Made by a program: the position numbers and the translations under genes. Positions 50,420 through 60,385 of a DNA stretch of 64,000 bases are shown here, in pieces (position 1 is the first letter of the stretch; every line of letters begins with the position of its first letter). The DNA lies in the NCBI RefSeq assembly GCF_021134715.1, contig NC_060026.1:15491001-15555000 (forward strand). The letters are read 5' to 3'. Source of the DNA: Daphnia pulex. Taxonomy: Eukaryota; Arthropoda; Branchiopoda; Diplostraca; Daphniidae. A model generated the notes under the pieces. The model did not search any database, was not told where the DNA came from, and was given only the letters and a program-made list of their open reading frames with translations.

Positions 50420-51071
50420 ATCGTCATTTAAAATTCATTGAAGATGTGTTTTCACTTCCTGGAAGATTTTCTATTAACCCTTATTTCTATTTCTTTTCCT
50501 TCATGCATGTCTGAATAGATTCATTGATTTTAAAGACTTGAAATAGTGTATTGAACATCGATTAACATATCCTGTAACAGGGAAACCCTTGAAATTTGTA
50601 AAACAATCAGAATCGTCATTTCAAATTCATTGAAGTGGTGATTTTCAGTACATGGAATATTTTCTATCAACTCTTATTTCTATTTCTTTTCCTTCATGAG
50701 TGTCTTAATAGATTCATTGATTTTAAAGACTTTAAATAGTGTATTGGACATCAAATTAACATATCGTCTAACAAGAAATTTGTTTAAACTTGTAAAACAA
50801 TTGATATCGTCATTTCAAATTCATTGAAGTGGTGATTTTCAGTTCATGGAAGATTTTCTATCAAATCTTATTTCTATTTCTTTTCCTTCATGAGTGTCTT
50901 AATAGATTTATTGATTTTAAAGACTTGAAATAGTGTATTGGACATTGATTAACATATCGTCTAAAAAGAAATTTGTTTAAACTTGCAAAACAATTGATAT
51001 CGTCATTTCAAATTCATTGAAGTTGTGTTTTCACTTCCTGGAAGATTTTCTATCAACTCTTATTTCTATTT
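50420..51071. repeat. 193-bp tandem repeat, about 3.4 copies
   Basis: The motif ATCGTCATTT recurs at 50420, 50612, 50806 and 50999, spacing 192-194. Each unit includes CTTATTTCTATTTCTTTTCC and GATTTTAAAGACTT. Units are about 90 percent alike by eye. No coding capacity; the size is nucleosome-like, as in minor satellites. Confidence 0.85.
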
Positions 51072-51077
51072 TCAACA

Positions 51078-51199
51078 ATGAGGAGGAGGAGTTTGACGAG
51101 GAGGAGGTTGAGGAGGAGAAGGTTGAGGAGGAGGAGTTTGAGGAGGAGAAGGTTGAGGAGGAGGATTTTGAGGAGGAGAAGGTTGAGTAGGAGGAGGAA
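51078..51199. repeat. GAG/GTT-rich triplet repeat, open on both strands
   Basis: About 120 bases of GAGGAGGAG with TTT, GTT or AAG spacers in a regular 15- to 18-base pattern. The plus strand would read an acidic EEEFEEEKVE-type peptide ending in TAG; the minus strand reads a Pro/Gln-rich PPPQPSPPQ-type peptide and lies just after the BTB gene. I see no start or splice site that would express either. On the minus strand it is a polypyrimidine tract. Confidence 0.75.
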
Positions 51200-51229
51200 T
51201 ATTTTGTTATTTCAAAATGATTTCAACGT

Positions 51230-52273
51230 TTACTTACTCGGATAACGGCGGAAGTACTCGATGGCATATTTCTTCAGGTGCTCCGCTGGATGGTGGGCGG
51301 TGAGCCACAGCAAATTGAGACAATTCTTGTCGGACATTTGGCGAATCAAATGAGTTTCACACCGAGTTTTCAAGTGGTCCAGCAAATATTTGTCGGCAGT
51401 GGCCAAAAGCCCCGGTGCCATAACGTCCATTGCTGTTGATTGTGGCGAGCCAGTGTACAAGTAACGAAGAACTTCTTGAAAGACATCGGGATCGACGTCC
51501 TCCACTTCCACCTCGCCGGATATCAACTCTTTGGTCGGGTGAAGGAACATGGCTGCAAACACGGGACTCCTCATGGCCAAAATGTTCTTGTGGGCTGTTA
51601 ATTTTCGGCCACGGATGTTGAAAGTGACATCACTTAACGTCATTTTTTCAAATAGTTCTTCGAGTTGATGGAGGATCAGAATAAGATCCTGATCGTCGTC
51701 TATGATAGCTGTTTTATGAAGATATTTCTCGGTTGCTGTAGCTTTTCCCTTTAGTACATTTCTTTTCAGAGATCTGAATTTGCAGTTAATGGTGATATTT
51801 CCATTAACAAAATCCCCAGACTCGAGCAAGGTTGTTTTGCTAACCTTAAACACTGTTACAGGGGATCTACTGTCTTTCGGAATACTGGTTGTGTTCTGGA
51901 ATATTGTCTTGCATTTCTCATTGGAAATGGCGAGTTCCACTTTGATCGGAGGTGTTGTGGATGGGACAATTATGCCCCATGATGCATTTTCCAAGACACA
52001 TTCAATGGTTTCACACTGTTGAAAATGCAGCTCTATTTCAACATTGGAATGCGTATCCAAATTTATACTCAGTTTGTGATTATTAGAAAACTCAGCCGAC
52101 GCCAATGGTTCCCATGCATTTTCAAAAAACGCCAATCGTTCAATCGTCCATTCGAAATCGAATTCCTCAACTTCACTTTTCGTTTGGCACCAAAAAGATG
52201 TCGACGCTAATGAAATGGCCGGTAGTTCCGATGCCGTTGAAAGGGCAGCGTTAGCAATTTCTTGTGTCTCCAT
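51230..52273 (-). CDS. MATH/BTB/BACK protein (SPOP-like), last exon apparently missing
   Basis: A single open frame of about 347 residues from METQEIANAAL; a longer start at 52360 is possible but adds a non-conserved segment. The first 180 residues fit a divergent MATH (TRAF-like) substrate-binding domain (FWCQTKSEVEEFDFEWTI). A BTB/POZ domain follows (MTLSDVTFNIRGRKLTAHK, MRSPVFAAMF, LRYLYTG, LLATADKYLLDHLK), then part of a BACK domain (NCLNLLWLTAHHPAEHLKK). Such proteins are substrate adaptors of Cullin-3 ubiquitin ligases. The frame ends RRYPSK, and a good donor (CGA, GTAAGT) overlaps the stop. SPOP-like proteins usually continue some 20-40 residues, so either a 3-prime exon lies across the GAG repeat or the end was lost. 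Confidence 0.8.
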   Translation of the reverse strand: METQEIANAALSTASELPAISLASTSFWCQTKSEVEEFDFEWTIERLAFFENAWEPLASAEFSNNHKLSINLDTHSNVEIELHFQQCETIECVLENASWGIIVPSTTPPIKVELAISNEKCKTIFQNTTSIPKDSRSPVTVFKVSKTTLLESGDFVNGNITINCKFRSLKRNVLKGKATATEKYLHKTAIIDDDQDLILILHQLEELFEKMTLSDVTFNIRGRKLTAHKNILAMRSPVFAAMFLHPTKELISGEVEVEDVDPDVFQEVLRYLYTGSPQSTAMDVMAPGLLATADKYLLDHLKTRCETHLIRQMSDKNCLNLLWLTAHHPAEHLKKYAIEYFRRYPSK

Positions 52274-52360
52274 TTCAAATACAAGACGCCCAAAAAATTC
52301 AAAATGAAACTGTTCAGATTTTCGATAAGGAACAACGAAAATAAGAACAACTCTACTCAA

Positions 52361-52934
52361 CTAGGAAATCCAGCAACTGATGGCCCCATCCATCAGGCCA
52401 CTGCTAATAACTTCGAACAGGAATCGACGATGCGTCGTTTTGGGCCTATACTAAGAATTTTAAGAATAAAGCAGTTTCTGAGAAAATAAACGTTCGTTGT
52501 CAAGGCTCAAAAAGGTCATAACAATGTTGGTAATACGCAATTGTTTGTCAATAAGTTTCTATATGGCCAATGACGTTTGTACAGTACGCTTCACATATTT
52601 CGAAAATGTCTCATCTCTAAAAAATAACAAACATGCATGTGTTATGAGAACATGGAAGTCCAAGGTTACAAGAATTCCACTTAATATCAAGATAGTTGTC
52701 AATGTCCGATGCTGCGGAATCCTGTCGGCAAACGGCCAAAGTCTCTCAAATTGACAAAAGATGTCCAAATCCCACAATCGTAAAAAACCATAAATTAATT
52801 AAACTGTCTTATTGCCATCCTTTTGTTAGATGTCTGGGAAGAGAATTTTTATTGTTTTTTATTGACATGCGCGGATCTTATGTTGTGTGTGAATTCCCGC
52901 AAGTCTCCGCATCTCCGTTGTGTGTGGTTGGACC
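52361..52934. other. Intergenic region with a copy of the P1 upstream flank
   Basis: About 52700-52800 is repeated at 54540-54660 (TCAATGTCCGATGC, CCAAATCCCACAATCGTAAA), so the promoter-side flank of the Cys-Pro gene was duplicated along with it. Confidence 0.6.
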
Positions 52935-52942
52935 TATAAATA
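52935..52942 (+). promoter_or_regulatory. TATA box of Cys-Pro gene P1
   Basis: TATAAATA followed by TCGAACG, 96 bases before the start codon. The block is shared with the TATA regions of P2 and P3 (TATAAATATCGGAC). Confidence 0.75.
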
Positions 52943-53030
52943 TCGAACGAATTCATCTCGTCAGTTATCCCACTGCAGCTGCCGACTTGAACGCTTCTTA
53001 CACGCTCCTTGTCCCGAAAGAATTATCAAG

Positions 53031-54251
53031 ATGACCAAATCCTCTGCATCCATGTCTTTTTTAATGGTAATTATATCTCCGAATTATTTTCTTACATTTC
53101 AAATAGTTTAAAATCAACTTAGCCAAGCCTTATTGTTATACGTGTATATTGTTCATGTTCGTTATTGATAGATTGCAATGGTCTGTTGCTTCCTTATGGC
53201 CACTACGGCCCAAGGGACAATTAGTCCTTGGCTAAATAGGCCCCAGCAATTTAATCGTTTCTTCCTGGCCCGTCCATTGCCATCTGAGAACAATTTCCAA
53301 CTTGATAACGATTATAACGGTCGCCTTTTGGAGGAAATACCAACGGAAATGGTGAGCAACGGCCCAGAAGCTAGAGCGCCCGGTAGATTCAATAGACCCA
53401 GTGCCTATTCCTCATCAGGTATAATCAGAAATAATAACAAATCTAATTAACTAAATTGACATAATTTTCAATTTATAAAGGCGATTCCAGCTCATCTGGA
53501 GAAAGAACTTTTCAGACGTTCGCCAACCTTTTTGCTTCGAGGCAACTGTGTCCAGCCTGTCCCGGTTGCCCGTCATGTCCCAGTTGTCCAGCGTGCCCTT
53601 CGCCAACATGTCCGGTATGCCAGGCGTGCCCTACGTGCCCAGTTGTCCCGGTGATTCCAGCCCAATCAATTACTTTATCCCCGGCCGTTGGAGGTAATAT
53701 TTAACAATCTCAAATTCTTTAGTTTCGTTTATTATTTTTCTTTCTCAATTTTGAAAGAATATTGTTTCTTATAAATGCCTTTGTGCGATTTAGAATGTTT
53801 TGCCACTACCATTTTGTCAACCGCTTCCGCGGCACCTTGTTCGCGTGTATCGGCAGCTCCCAGAGGAACTATTGACGTCACATTTTCCGATACGGGTAAC
53901 TGGCAAACGGCTACCATTGGAATCGTCGCCGTCGCACCCAATACTCAAATCCAATTGACTTGCACAGCCATTCCGATAGGCACTAGCGCGGTGGCAAAAA
54001 CGGTAAAATGATTGTCTAATTCAAAATCAAATTGAACTGCATTTTTCAATTGAAATGTCTTAGCTTAACATTCATTTTCACGAATAACTTTTTTTATAAT
54101 CGAATTATTTTAAACTGCGTTTTTATAGCAAGTCGGTGCCATAACAGCGAACGTCCCGATAACATCGAATGGATATTTGCAAATTTTTGCAACTGGTGCT
54201 GGCTCCCCAGCTACTGCAATCAAGTTGACCTGCTCATGGATCTCGTCTTAG
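53031..54251 (+). CDS. Secreted Cys-Pro-X repeat protein, unrecognised family (P1)
   Basis: Five exons close in phase (0, 1, 1, 0): 53031-53066, 53172-53418, 53481-53693, 53794-54002, 54129-54251; about 275 residues. A signal peptide is split by the first intron (ending CCFLMATTAQG). A polar linker follows, then GERTFQTFANLF, then a run of Cys-Pro-X triplets (CPACPGCPSCPSCPACPS and further CP units, about nine in all) ending CPVVPVIPA. The last two exons encode a beta-rich domain with four cysteines, ISVTF-type strands and landmarks RGTIDVTFSD, TIGIVAVAPNTQIQLTC and KLTCSW at the end. I do not recognise the family; the triplets would allow dense disulfide cross-linking, for example in mucus or cuticle. 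Confidence 0.85.
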
Positions 54252-54539
54252 CTTCGTTTGGATAAGACGTAATTTTACACCATCTGCATTGCCTTGGTTT
54301 TGCCATGAATCAATTGGAAGTGAGCCCTGCATCTAATTATATATTTTCCAAGTCTTTGCGGTTTTATTCTGTTTAAGTTATAGTCTGGGAATGCCATCTG
54401 TGCTGTGCTTATCTACATTTTCTTGAGACTTTAGTGGTTGTCTGTTTCCTTTTAGAATTAAAATACACTGTACGCCGAATAGCACTCTTCACCAAATTTT
54501 TTCAAAGTTATACAAATTCCACTATTACCAATTTAGAAT

Positions 54540-54930
54540 TGTCAATGTCCGATGCAGAATCCTATGGCCGGCAAACTGCCAAAGTCTCTATCCAATTGAC
54601 AAAAGAATAAAGATGTCCAAATCCCACAATCGTAAAAAAAAACATGAACTAATTAAACCAAATCGTCTGCATCCGTGTCTTCTTTAATGGTTATTTATAT
54701 CTCCGACTTATTTTCTTATACCACAAAATATTATGAATGTTCGTTATTGATATATAGATGGCAACAGCCTGTTGTTTCCTTATGGCCACTACGGCCCAAG
54801 GGACAATTAGTCCTTGGCTCAATAGACCCCAGCAATTCAATCGTTTCTTCCTGGCCCACCCATGCCCATTGCCGTCTGAGAACAATTTGCATCTTCCAAA
54901 AAGCCAACGACAGTCGATTTAAGTCCAATT
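54540..54930 (+). pseudogene. Truncated copy of Cys-Pro gene P1
   Basis: Contains the upstream flank, the intron-1 region and most of exon 2 of P1 (from ACAGCCTGTTGTTTCCTTAT to CTGAGAACAATTTGCATCTT) but no Cys-Pro exon or C-terminal domain. The start codon region is altered. It is a partial tandem duplication and almost surely non-functional. Confidence 0.8.
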
Positions 54931-55116
54931 TTTATTATAGTATGTTGTAGCTAGATAAGGTCCAATATTATACGCGTCACAATTCGCTCGAGTCTAATCA
55001 GCATTTTGGGAATATTGATAACAGTTAAAATGAAAGCAATACGCTATTTTAAGGTGTTTTCGAGAGAACCTTTCACTTTCATTACTCATTGTTGTAATGT
55101 GTTCATGAAGTTGACC

Positions 55117-55190
55117 AACTTCTCAAGTGGGATTCGAACCCGCAGACTTAAGTTTCGTATGCCAACGCCTTGTGCATTAGGCCACAGATA
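55117..55190 (-). repeat. tRNA-like sequence, tRNA-Arg-like, probably a pseudogene
   Basis: On the minus strand: D-arm-like TGGCCTAATGCACAAGGC and T-arm-like GGGTTCGAATCCCAC, spaced as in a tRNA and resembling tRNA-Arg. The acceptor stem does not pair, so it is more likely a tRNA pseudogene or SINE head than a working tRNA. Confidence 0.5.
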
Positions 55191-55276
55191 TATAGACTGA
55201 CATTTAAAATCGCAAAAATTGTATCGCCACCAAGAACCCCAAGGCGCCTATATACTGATTCCATTTAATTCACGTT

Positions 55277-55800
55277 GAGACGTGCAACCTTAGCGCAATG
55301 GTTAGAGCACACTGTATCCCACCAAATTGTCCCGTGTTCAATTCTCGGTCCCTCCAAATTGTGTAATGCTCCTCATCAACTGTCTGTACTACTAATAATC
55401 TAACTGCTAACTCAACCACTAACTACAATAACAATCTAACTACTAACTCCTAACTACTCACGCAACTACTAATCTCTCTACGTGTCAATTTACTTCTAAA
55501 CTCACCTCCCGATCTGTTAGGCGTCCTGTTGCTATAAAGGACGTCTATCTATAAAGATCGTTACCCATATAACCCTGGTATTCCTGACTGGCTGGCACAC
55601 GCTCTGAAGTTGTGTCCTTAAGTTCGTACGATTAGCCCCTGAGGGTCATCGACGGTTGCCGTTCACTCGGTAGCACTAGATGGCACAATTACGGCCCAGT
55701 ATGCAGCCAATGAAGTAAGAGCGTGGCCCCTGGTCAGATACCACTCCCAGAACCTTCCCTTTTGGCAATTTAATAAAATTAAATTGCATAAAATGAATGT
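55277..55800 (+). repeat. tRNA-derived SINE-like segment
   Basis: Begins with A-box TTAGCGCAATGGTTAGAGCA and a B-box-like GTGTTCAATTCTCGG about 35 bases on, followed by a low-complexity TAACTACTAACT stretch and then about 270 bases of unrelated GC-richer DNA ending in an A/T-rich tail near 55790. This is the plan of a tRNA-derived SINE; target duplications were not found by eye. Confidence 0.45.
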
Positions 55801-56130
55801 ATTTGTTGCCACCTTTTTCATTTCCGTTTCTTCATAATGGACGGAAGGATTTTCCGAATCCCCATCGGAAATCTCGAGTATAGTTTGGCATTTCTTATAA
55901 AATATGCGCTGTCCATTATCTCTTGTCCGGTATGTTGGAAGTTGCAGTCCTTAATTCCAGGAATGAATAATAATGGACAAAAGTCATTTATACACCATGT
56001 CTTGTCATGCCTTTATTCAATGATAATTTGGGAAATGAAATTTTTTCGTCCAGTTGAAAACGCAAATTCTATAAACGGTGTGAATTACATTATTCTATTT
56101 ATGGGTTTCAAAAGAAGAGCGCAGTAGCGC
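55801..56130. other. Upstream region of P2, no gene
   Basis: Part of it (around 55975-56060, with ATAATGGACAAAAGTCATTTATAC) is repeated at 58220-58290 upstream of P3, so promoter-side flanks were duplicated here too. Confidence 0.55.
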
Positions 56131-56140
56131 GGGGATTCCC
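56131..56140. promoter_or_regulatory. Perfect kappaB-type decamer upstream of P2
   Basis: GGGGATTCCC, a match to the Rel/NF-kappaB consensus GGGRNNYYCC, 30 bases before the P2 TATA box. P1 has the related GAATTCCCGCAAGTCTCC at the same place and P3 has GGAGATCCC. Confidence 0.55.
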
Positions 56141-56169
56141 GCAAGCCTCCGCTGTGTACCGGCCTGTAG

Positions 56170-56177
56170 TATAAATA
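56170..56177 (+). promoter_or_regulatory. TATA box of Cys-Pro gene P2
   Basis: TATAAATA followed by TCGGACAG, 130 bases before the P2 start codon. Confidence 0.75.
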
Positions 56178-56299
56178 TCGGACAGTCTGCATGTATCTCA
56201 TCAGTCATCACAACTGCACAATTGCCGGCCTGTAGCGCATCTTGTCCAGAGTTAATTCTATTTAGTAAAACTCCCGAAAAGTCTTATCAATTTTTCATC

Positions 56300-57433
56300 A
56301 TGTCTGTTTTGGTAATTATATTATTTTTGTCTAATTTTTCATTCAGAATTTAATAAGATAAGTCTCTTTGTGTGTCTAAACATTTTAGTTTAGTCTTTAT
56401 AATGTCCGATGGTATTTGTTTATTTTTAGATGGCTGTGCTGGCCTGTTCCTGGCTAATGGCAACTACGGCCGAAAATCCATCGCGAACTGCTCGCCAGTA
56501 CTCATTGAATGGCGATTATGTCATTCCTTATTACGGCCCCCTTATGGATTTGCCGAGTTTCAATTACATCCCGGAGACTAGAGCGAATAATTATTTTAAT
56601 CGACCTTTTTTCACGTCGCCACCTGGTATGATCATTTTGCAATTGCCAAATTTTCTTTTTACAAATCGTCTCAATAAAATCCATTTTGCGCACAGCAGCT
56701 TCTTCCGGAGAAAGGACGTTCCAGACACTGATCAATCTTATTACTGGAAGGCCTCTGCTGTGTCCAGCATGTCCTACTTGCCCAACATGTCCTACGTGCC
56801 CAGTTGTTCCGGTGATTCCAGCCCAAGCAATTACTTTAACCCCGGCCGTTGGAGGTAATATTCCTAACAATCCCAAATTGTTTAGTTTCGTTTATTATTT
56901 TTTATTTTCAATTTTTGGAGAATTTTTTCTTACAATTGTCTTTGTGATTCAGAGTGTCTTACGACTGCTATTTTGAATACCGCTTCCGTGGCACCTTGTT
57001 CACGTGTATCGGCAGCTCCCAAAGGAACGATTGACGTCACATTTTCCGATACGACTAAATTGCAAACGGTTACCATTGGAATCGTCGCCGTTGCGCCCAA
57101 TACTCAAATCCAATTGACTTGCAAAGCCATTCCCACTGGCGGTGACTCTGTGGCCAAAACGGTAAAATGATTGTCTGATTCAAAATTGTTAATCGTCTTA
57201 ATATTTAATATGTAATTTTTTTCTTATCTATTTTATTCTCTATCTACTCAATTTATTTATTTATTTTTAATTATCAAATGAATAATTTTTTTTCAATTTC
57301 GTTGTTGTAGCAAGTCGGTGCCATAGCAAAGGACATCCCGATAACATCGAATGGATTTTTGCAAATTATTGCGTCGGGTGCTGGTGCCCCGGATACTGCA
57401 ATCAAGTTGACCTGCTCGTGGGTATCGTCTTAG
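56300..57433 (+). CDS. Secreted Cys-Pro-X repeat protein (P2)
   Basis: Five exons: 56300-56311, 56430-56625, 56699-56854, 56953-57161, 57311-57433; about 231 residues. The first exon encodes only MSVL; exon 2 completes the signal peptide (MAVLACSWLMATTAEN) and a Tyr/Pro-rich linker (YVIPYYGPLMDLPSFNYIP). Exon 3 has GERTFQTLINLI and a short run CPACPTCPTCPTCP ending in VVPVIPA. Exons 4 and 5 give the four-cysteine domain (GTIDVTFSD, TIGIVAVAPNTQIQLTC, KLTCSW). Exon 3 has a tandem CAGCAG acceptor that could add or drop one alanine. Fewer triplets than P1; otherwise the same architecture and phases. Confidence 0.85.
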
Positions 57434-58398
57434 CCGATCATTTGACACCATCTGAATTTCTTTTTGGGTTTACCATCAATCAATTTGAAGTGAGCCCACA
57501 CGAAGATATAAAATAATTCTTTCTGTTATACGATTATTGCCAACTGCATTTTATTTTAGACTGTTAAATTTTTGGGTTTTATTCTGTTTCAGTTAGATCT
57601 GGGAATCCCATATCTGTAGGTATGCTTGTCCATACTATATCTGGTGGTTGTCTGTTTCTTTTTTCAAATTCAAATACACACTGCACGCCAAACAACAGCA
57701 CAATATAAACTTTGCGAATTTCAATCGGGTTCGACATTTTGCCCTTGAAATGTCGCGCACACGTACTCGTTGGATGTATAGTACGATGAACTAGGAAATA
57801 TACTCAGCTGTCGGCCGTGAGTTTATACCAATTGACATGGGAGTTTCAACGATGTTTGGAAGGCTATAAAGCTTGTCAAGTCCTTCTTTTCTCTCGGTTT
57901 TGGCAAACAGTTGGCACTGAATTTATTTCGAACTGGTAAGAAAAAGACGCGATGAATTTACATGTGGAATAAATGTTGGCCACATAACCTTCCTCCTCTT
58001 TTCATCCCAAATAAAATTTGCCGCTTTCCAAGTCAAAGGCACATTGCGACTGTGGTAGCAATTTTTTTTTTTTTTTAAATAATAGTAAATTTTTAAATCC
58101 ATTTTGGGTGTGCGCTGGGGCATCGGTCGAAGGGAGGTTGTCGTCGGTGTCACCACGATCGTAAGAATCTGTTGTCCGGTGTACAAGACATTGTCCCCAA
58201 ACCCTTGCGGATTGAATATAGATGGACAAAAGTCATTTATACCTTGTCTGATCATACCTTGTTAAAGGATAATTTGGAAAATAAAATTTATTTCTCCAGT
58301 CGACTTGTACAACTTGTGTTATATTCTCTTTATGGGTCCTGAATGTTACAAGCGCAGCGGAGATCCCTGTGCAGGTCTCCGCCGTGTTGAGCTGGGCG
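57434..58398. other. Intergenic region between P2 and P3
   Basis: No gene seen. From about 58200 on it shares blocks with the region before P2. Confidence 0.5.
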
Positions 58399-58406
58399 TA
58401 TAAATA
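58399..58406 (+). promoter_or_regulatory. TATA box of Cys-Pro gene P3
   Basis: TATAAATA followed by TCGGACGGTCTCATC, 122 bases before the start codon. Confidence 0.75.
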
Positions 58407-58520
58407 TCGGACGGTCTCATCTCGGTAGTCACCACACTGCACTTGCTGGCCTCTAGCGCATCTTGTCCCGAGTTAATTCGATTTAGTAAAACTCCCGAAA
58501 AATCTGATTAGGTTTTCATC

Positions 58521-59728
58521 ATGGCTAAAATTTCTCCATCCATTTCTTTGTTGTTGGTAATGATTTCTTTGGCTTATTTTTTTATAATAATTCAAAATCA
58601 AGTTCTCTTTATTCTGTTAAAAAATTAAAATGATAATTTTTTATTGTTGAACCTTATTTTAATTTATATCGTACGCTGTATTCGTTTATCTTTAGATTGC
58701 TGTGCTGGCTTGTACCTGGCTCATGGGGACTACGGCCGAAGAGAACATCCAAAATCCTTCGCGGACTGAACGCCAATACTCATTGAATGCTGGCGATTAT
58801 GCCGTTCCTTATTACGGCCCCATCCTGGAATTGCCGAGTTTCAGTTACAACACGGAGACTAGAGCACCTAATTATTTGAACAGACCTTTTTTCACGGCGG
58901 CATCTGGTATGATTAGCAATTGCCAAATTGTTTATCAAATCGTTTATCTGTAAAATAAATTTTGCGCACAGCTTCTTCCGGAGAAAGGACGTTTCAGACA
59001 CTGCTCAATCTTATTTCTGGGAGGCCTCTGTGTGCAGCATGTCCTAGTTGCCCGGCATGTCCTAGCTGCCCCACATGCCCAGTAGTCCCCGTGATTCCAG
59101 CAGATGTGATTCCTTTAGCCCCTGAATCAGCAAGTAAACTCAATCTAAACAAAAATTTGAATTCGTTTTTCCGTGTGAGCAGTGACGATGAGTGATTTGA
59201 ATTGTATTTGTGATATTATAGAGTGTCTTACCGCTAATATTGCGAAAGATTCTGACGATTTGACGACTTGCTCAAGTGTATCGGCAGCGCCCAGTGGAAT
59301 TATTGACGTGACATTTGCTGCTGCCCAAACGGTTACCATTGGAATCGTCGCCGTTGCACCCAATACTAAAGTCACGTTGACTTGTACTGCCATTCCAACC
59401 GGCACAGACTTGGGAGCAAAAACGGTAAGTTATTGTCACACATCTTCTTTTTACACATTTAGGTATGATTGAAGGATATTGTAGATTACTTAATTAATGT
59501 GTGTGAAGTTATGTGTAGTTTTTTTTTTAATCTAAAAAATATTAAAGCGTATTAAAGACGGTTTTATATGTATATTTATTTATTTTTTGTTATGATTTAT
59601 AGCAAGCTGGACCCATAACAGCGAACGCAGTGATAACTTCTCCCAAAGGTTTCGTACAAATTATCGCGTCTGCCGGTACTGGAGCTAACGATAAAAAACA
59701 GTTGAAATGCTCGTGGAAATCGTCTTAG
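58521..59728 (+). CDS. Secreted Cys-Pro-X repeat protein (P3)
   Basis: Five exons: 58521-58556, 58696-58906, 58972-59133, 59222-59424, 59603-59728; about 245 residues. Signal peptide split by intron 1 (IAVLACTWLMGTTAEE), linker YAVPYYGPILELPSFSY, GERTFQTLLNLI, then CAACPSCPACPSCPTCP and VVPVIPA. The four-cysteine domain follows (GIIDVTFAAA, TIGIVAVAPNTKVTLTC, LKCSW). The first triplet has Ala in place of Pro. Linker and promoter are closest to P2, the C-terminal domain a little more divergent. Confidence 0.85.
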
Positions 59729-60263
59729 ATGTTGCGTCAGGAGATCGCAAATTCGCAGACCACTCTTCGGTTTTTGCCGTACTTACCTATACATCCGTAG
59801 TTATATGCATCGCTTATAGTCTTGATTTGAGTTAAAACATCGGTCTATTCACATTTGTTGCAATTGTAAATGTAGTAAACCAGCATTGCTTTTAATTAGT
59901 TCAAGTTACCTGGGGATTCTATCGCGTATGCCTGTCGATCTGTTCATTCTGCTGGTGATGGTTTATTATACACTTGAAAATGTTTCATTTGAGCTTCCAA
60001 ATTTTTGAAGACTTTGTAATACAATTAGCAAGTTAAAATTATTTGTCAAGCAAATGTTTTATTTCTTATTTTGTGATTATCAAAACAGCTCACGTTATAT
60101 GTGTGCTGGACTAACTAAATGACCCAATCAACTCCAATCAATATTTGCAAAAAAGATTCAATTCAATCAGTTATATGATAGGCTAACAGCTTCCATTGGT
60201 GGATTTCAATTTATGCGTGGGAGAATTCGTCACGCAAGCGTCGCAATCCCGGCTCTAACGGCC
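59729..60263. other. Intergenic region between P3 and P4
   Basis: No gene seen. Confidence 0.5.
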
Positions 60264-60271
60264 TATAAATA
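60264..60271 (+). promoter_or_regulatory. TATA box of Cys-Pro gene P4
   Basis: TATAAATA followed by CCGAGCC, 122 bases before the start codon. Confidence 0.75.
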
Positions 60272-60385
60272 CCGAGCCACTGATCCACAGTCGTCACAGC
60301 GCACCTGAGTCCACCTCGTCGAGGATTTCCAAACGGAAAAAAATCCTTCAACCACTTTATTCCCTTCGAATTTATTTGATCAACC

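Noticed and set aside
50420-51071. Regularly spaced repeats as a CRISPR array
   Set aside because: Units of 193 bp are contiguous with no short repeat/spacer alternation, and the host is a eukaryote.
55117-55190. Functional tRNA gene
   Set aside because: A and B boxes are present but the acceptor stem does not pair, so a pseudogene or SINE head is more likely.
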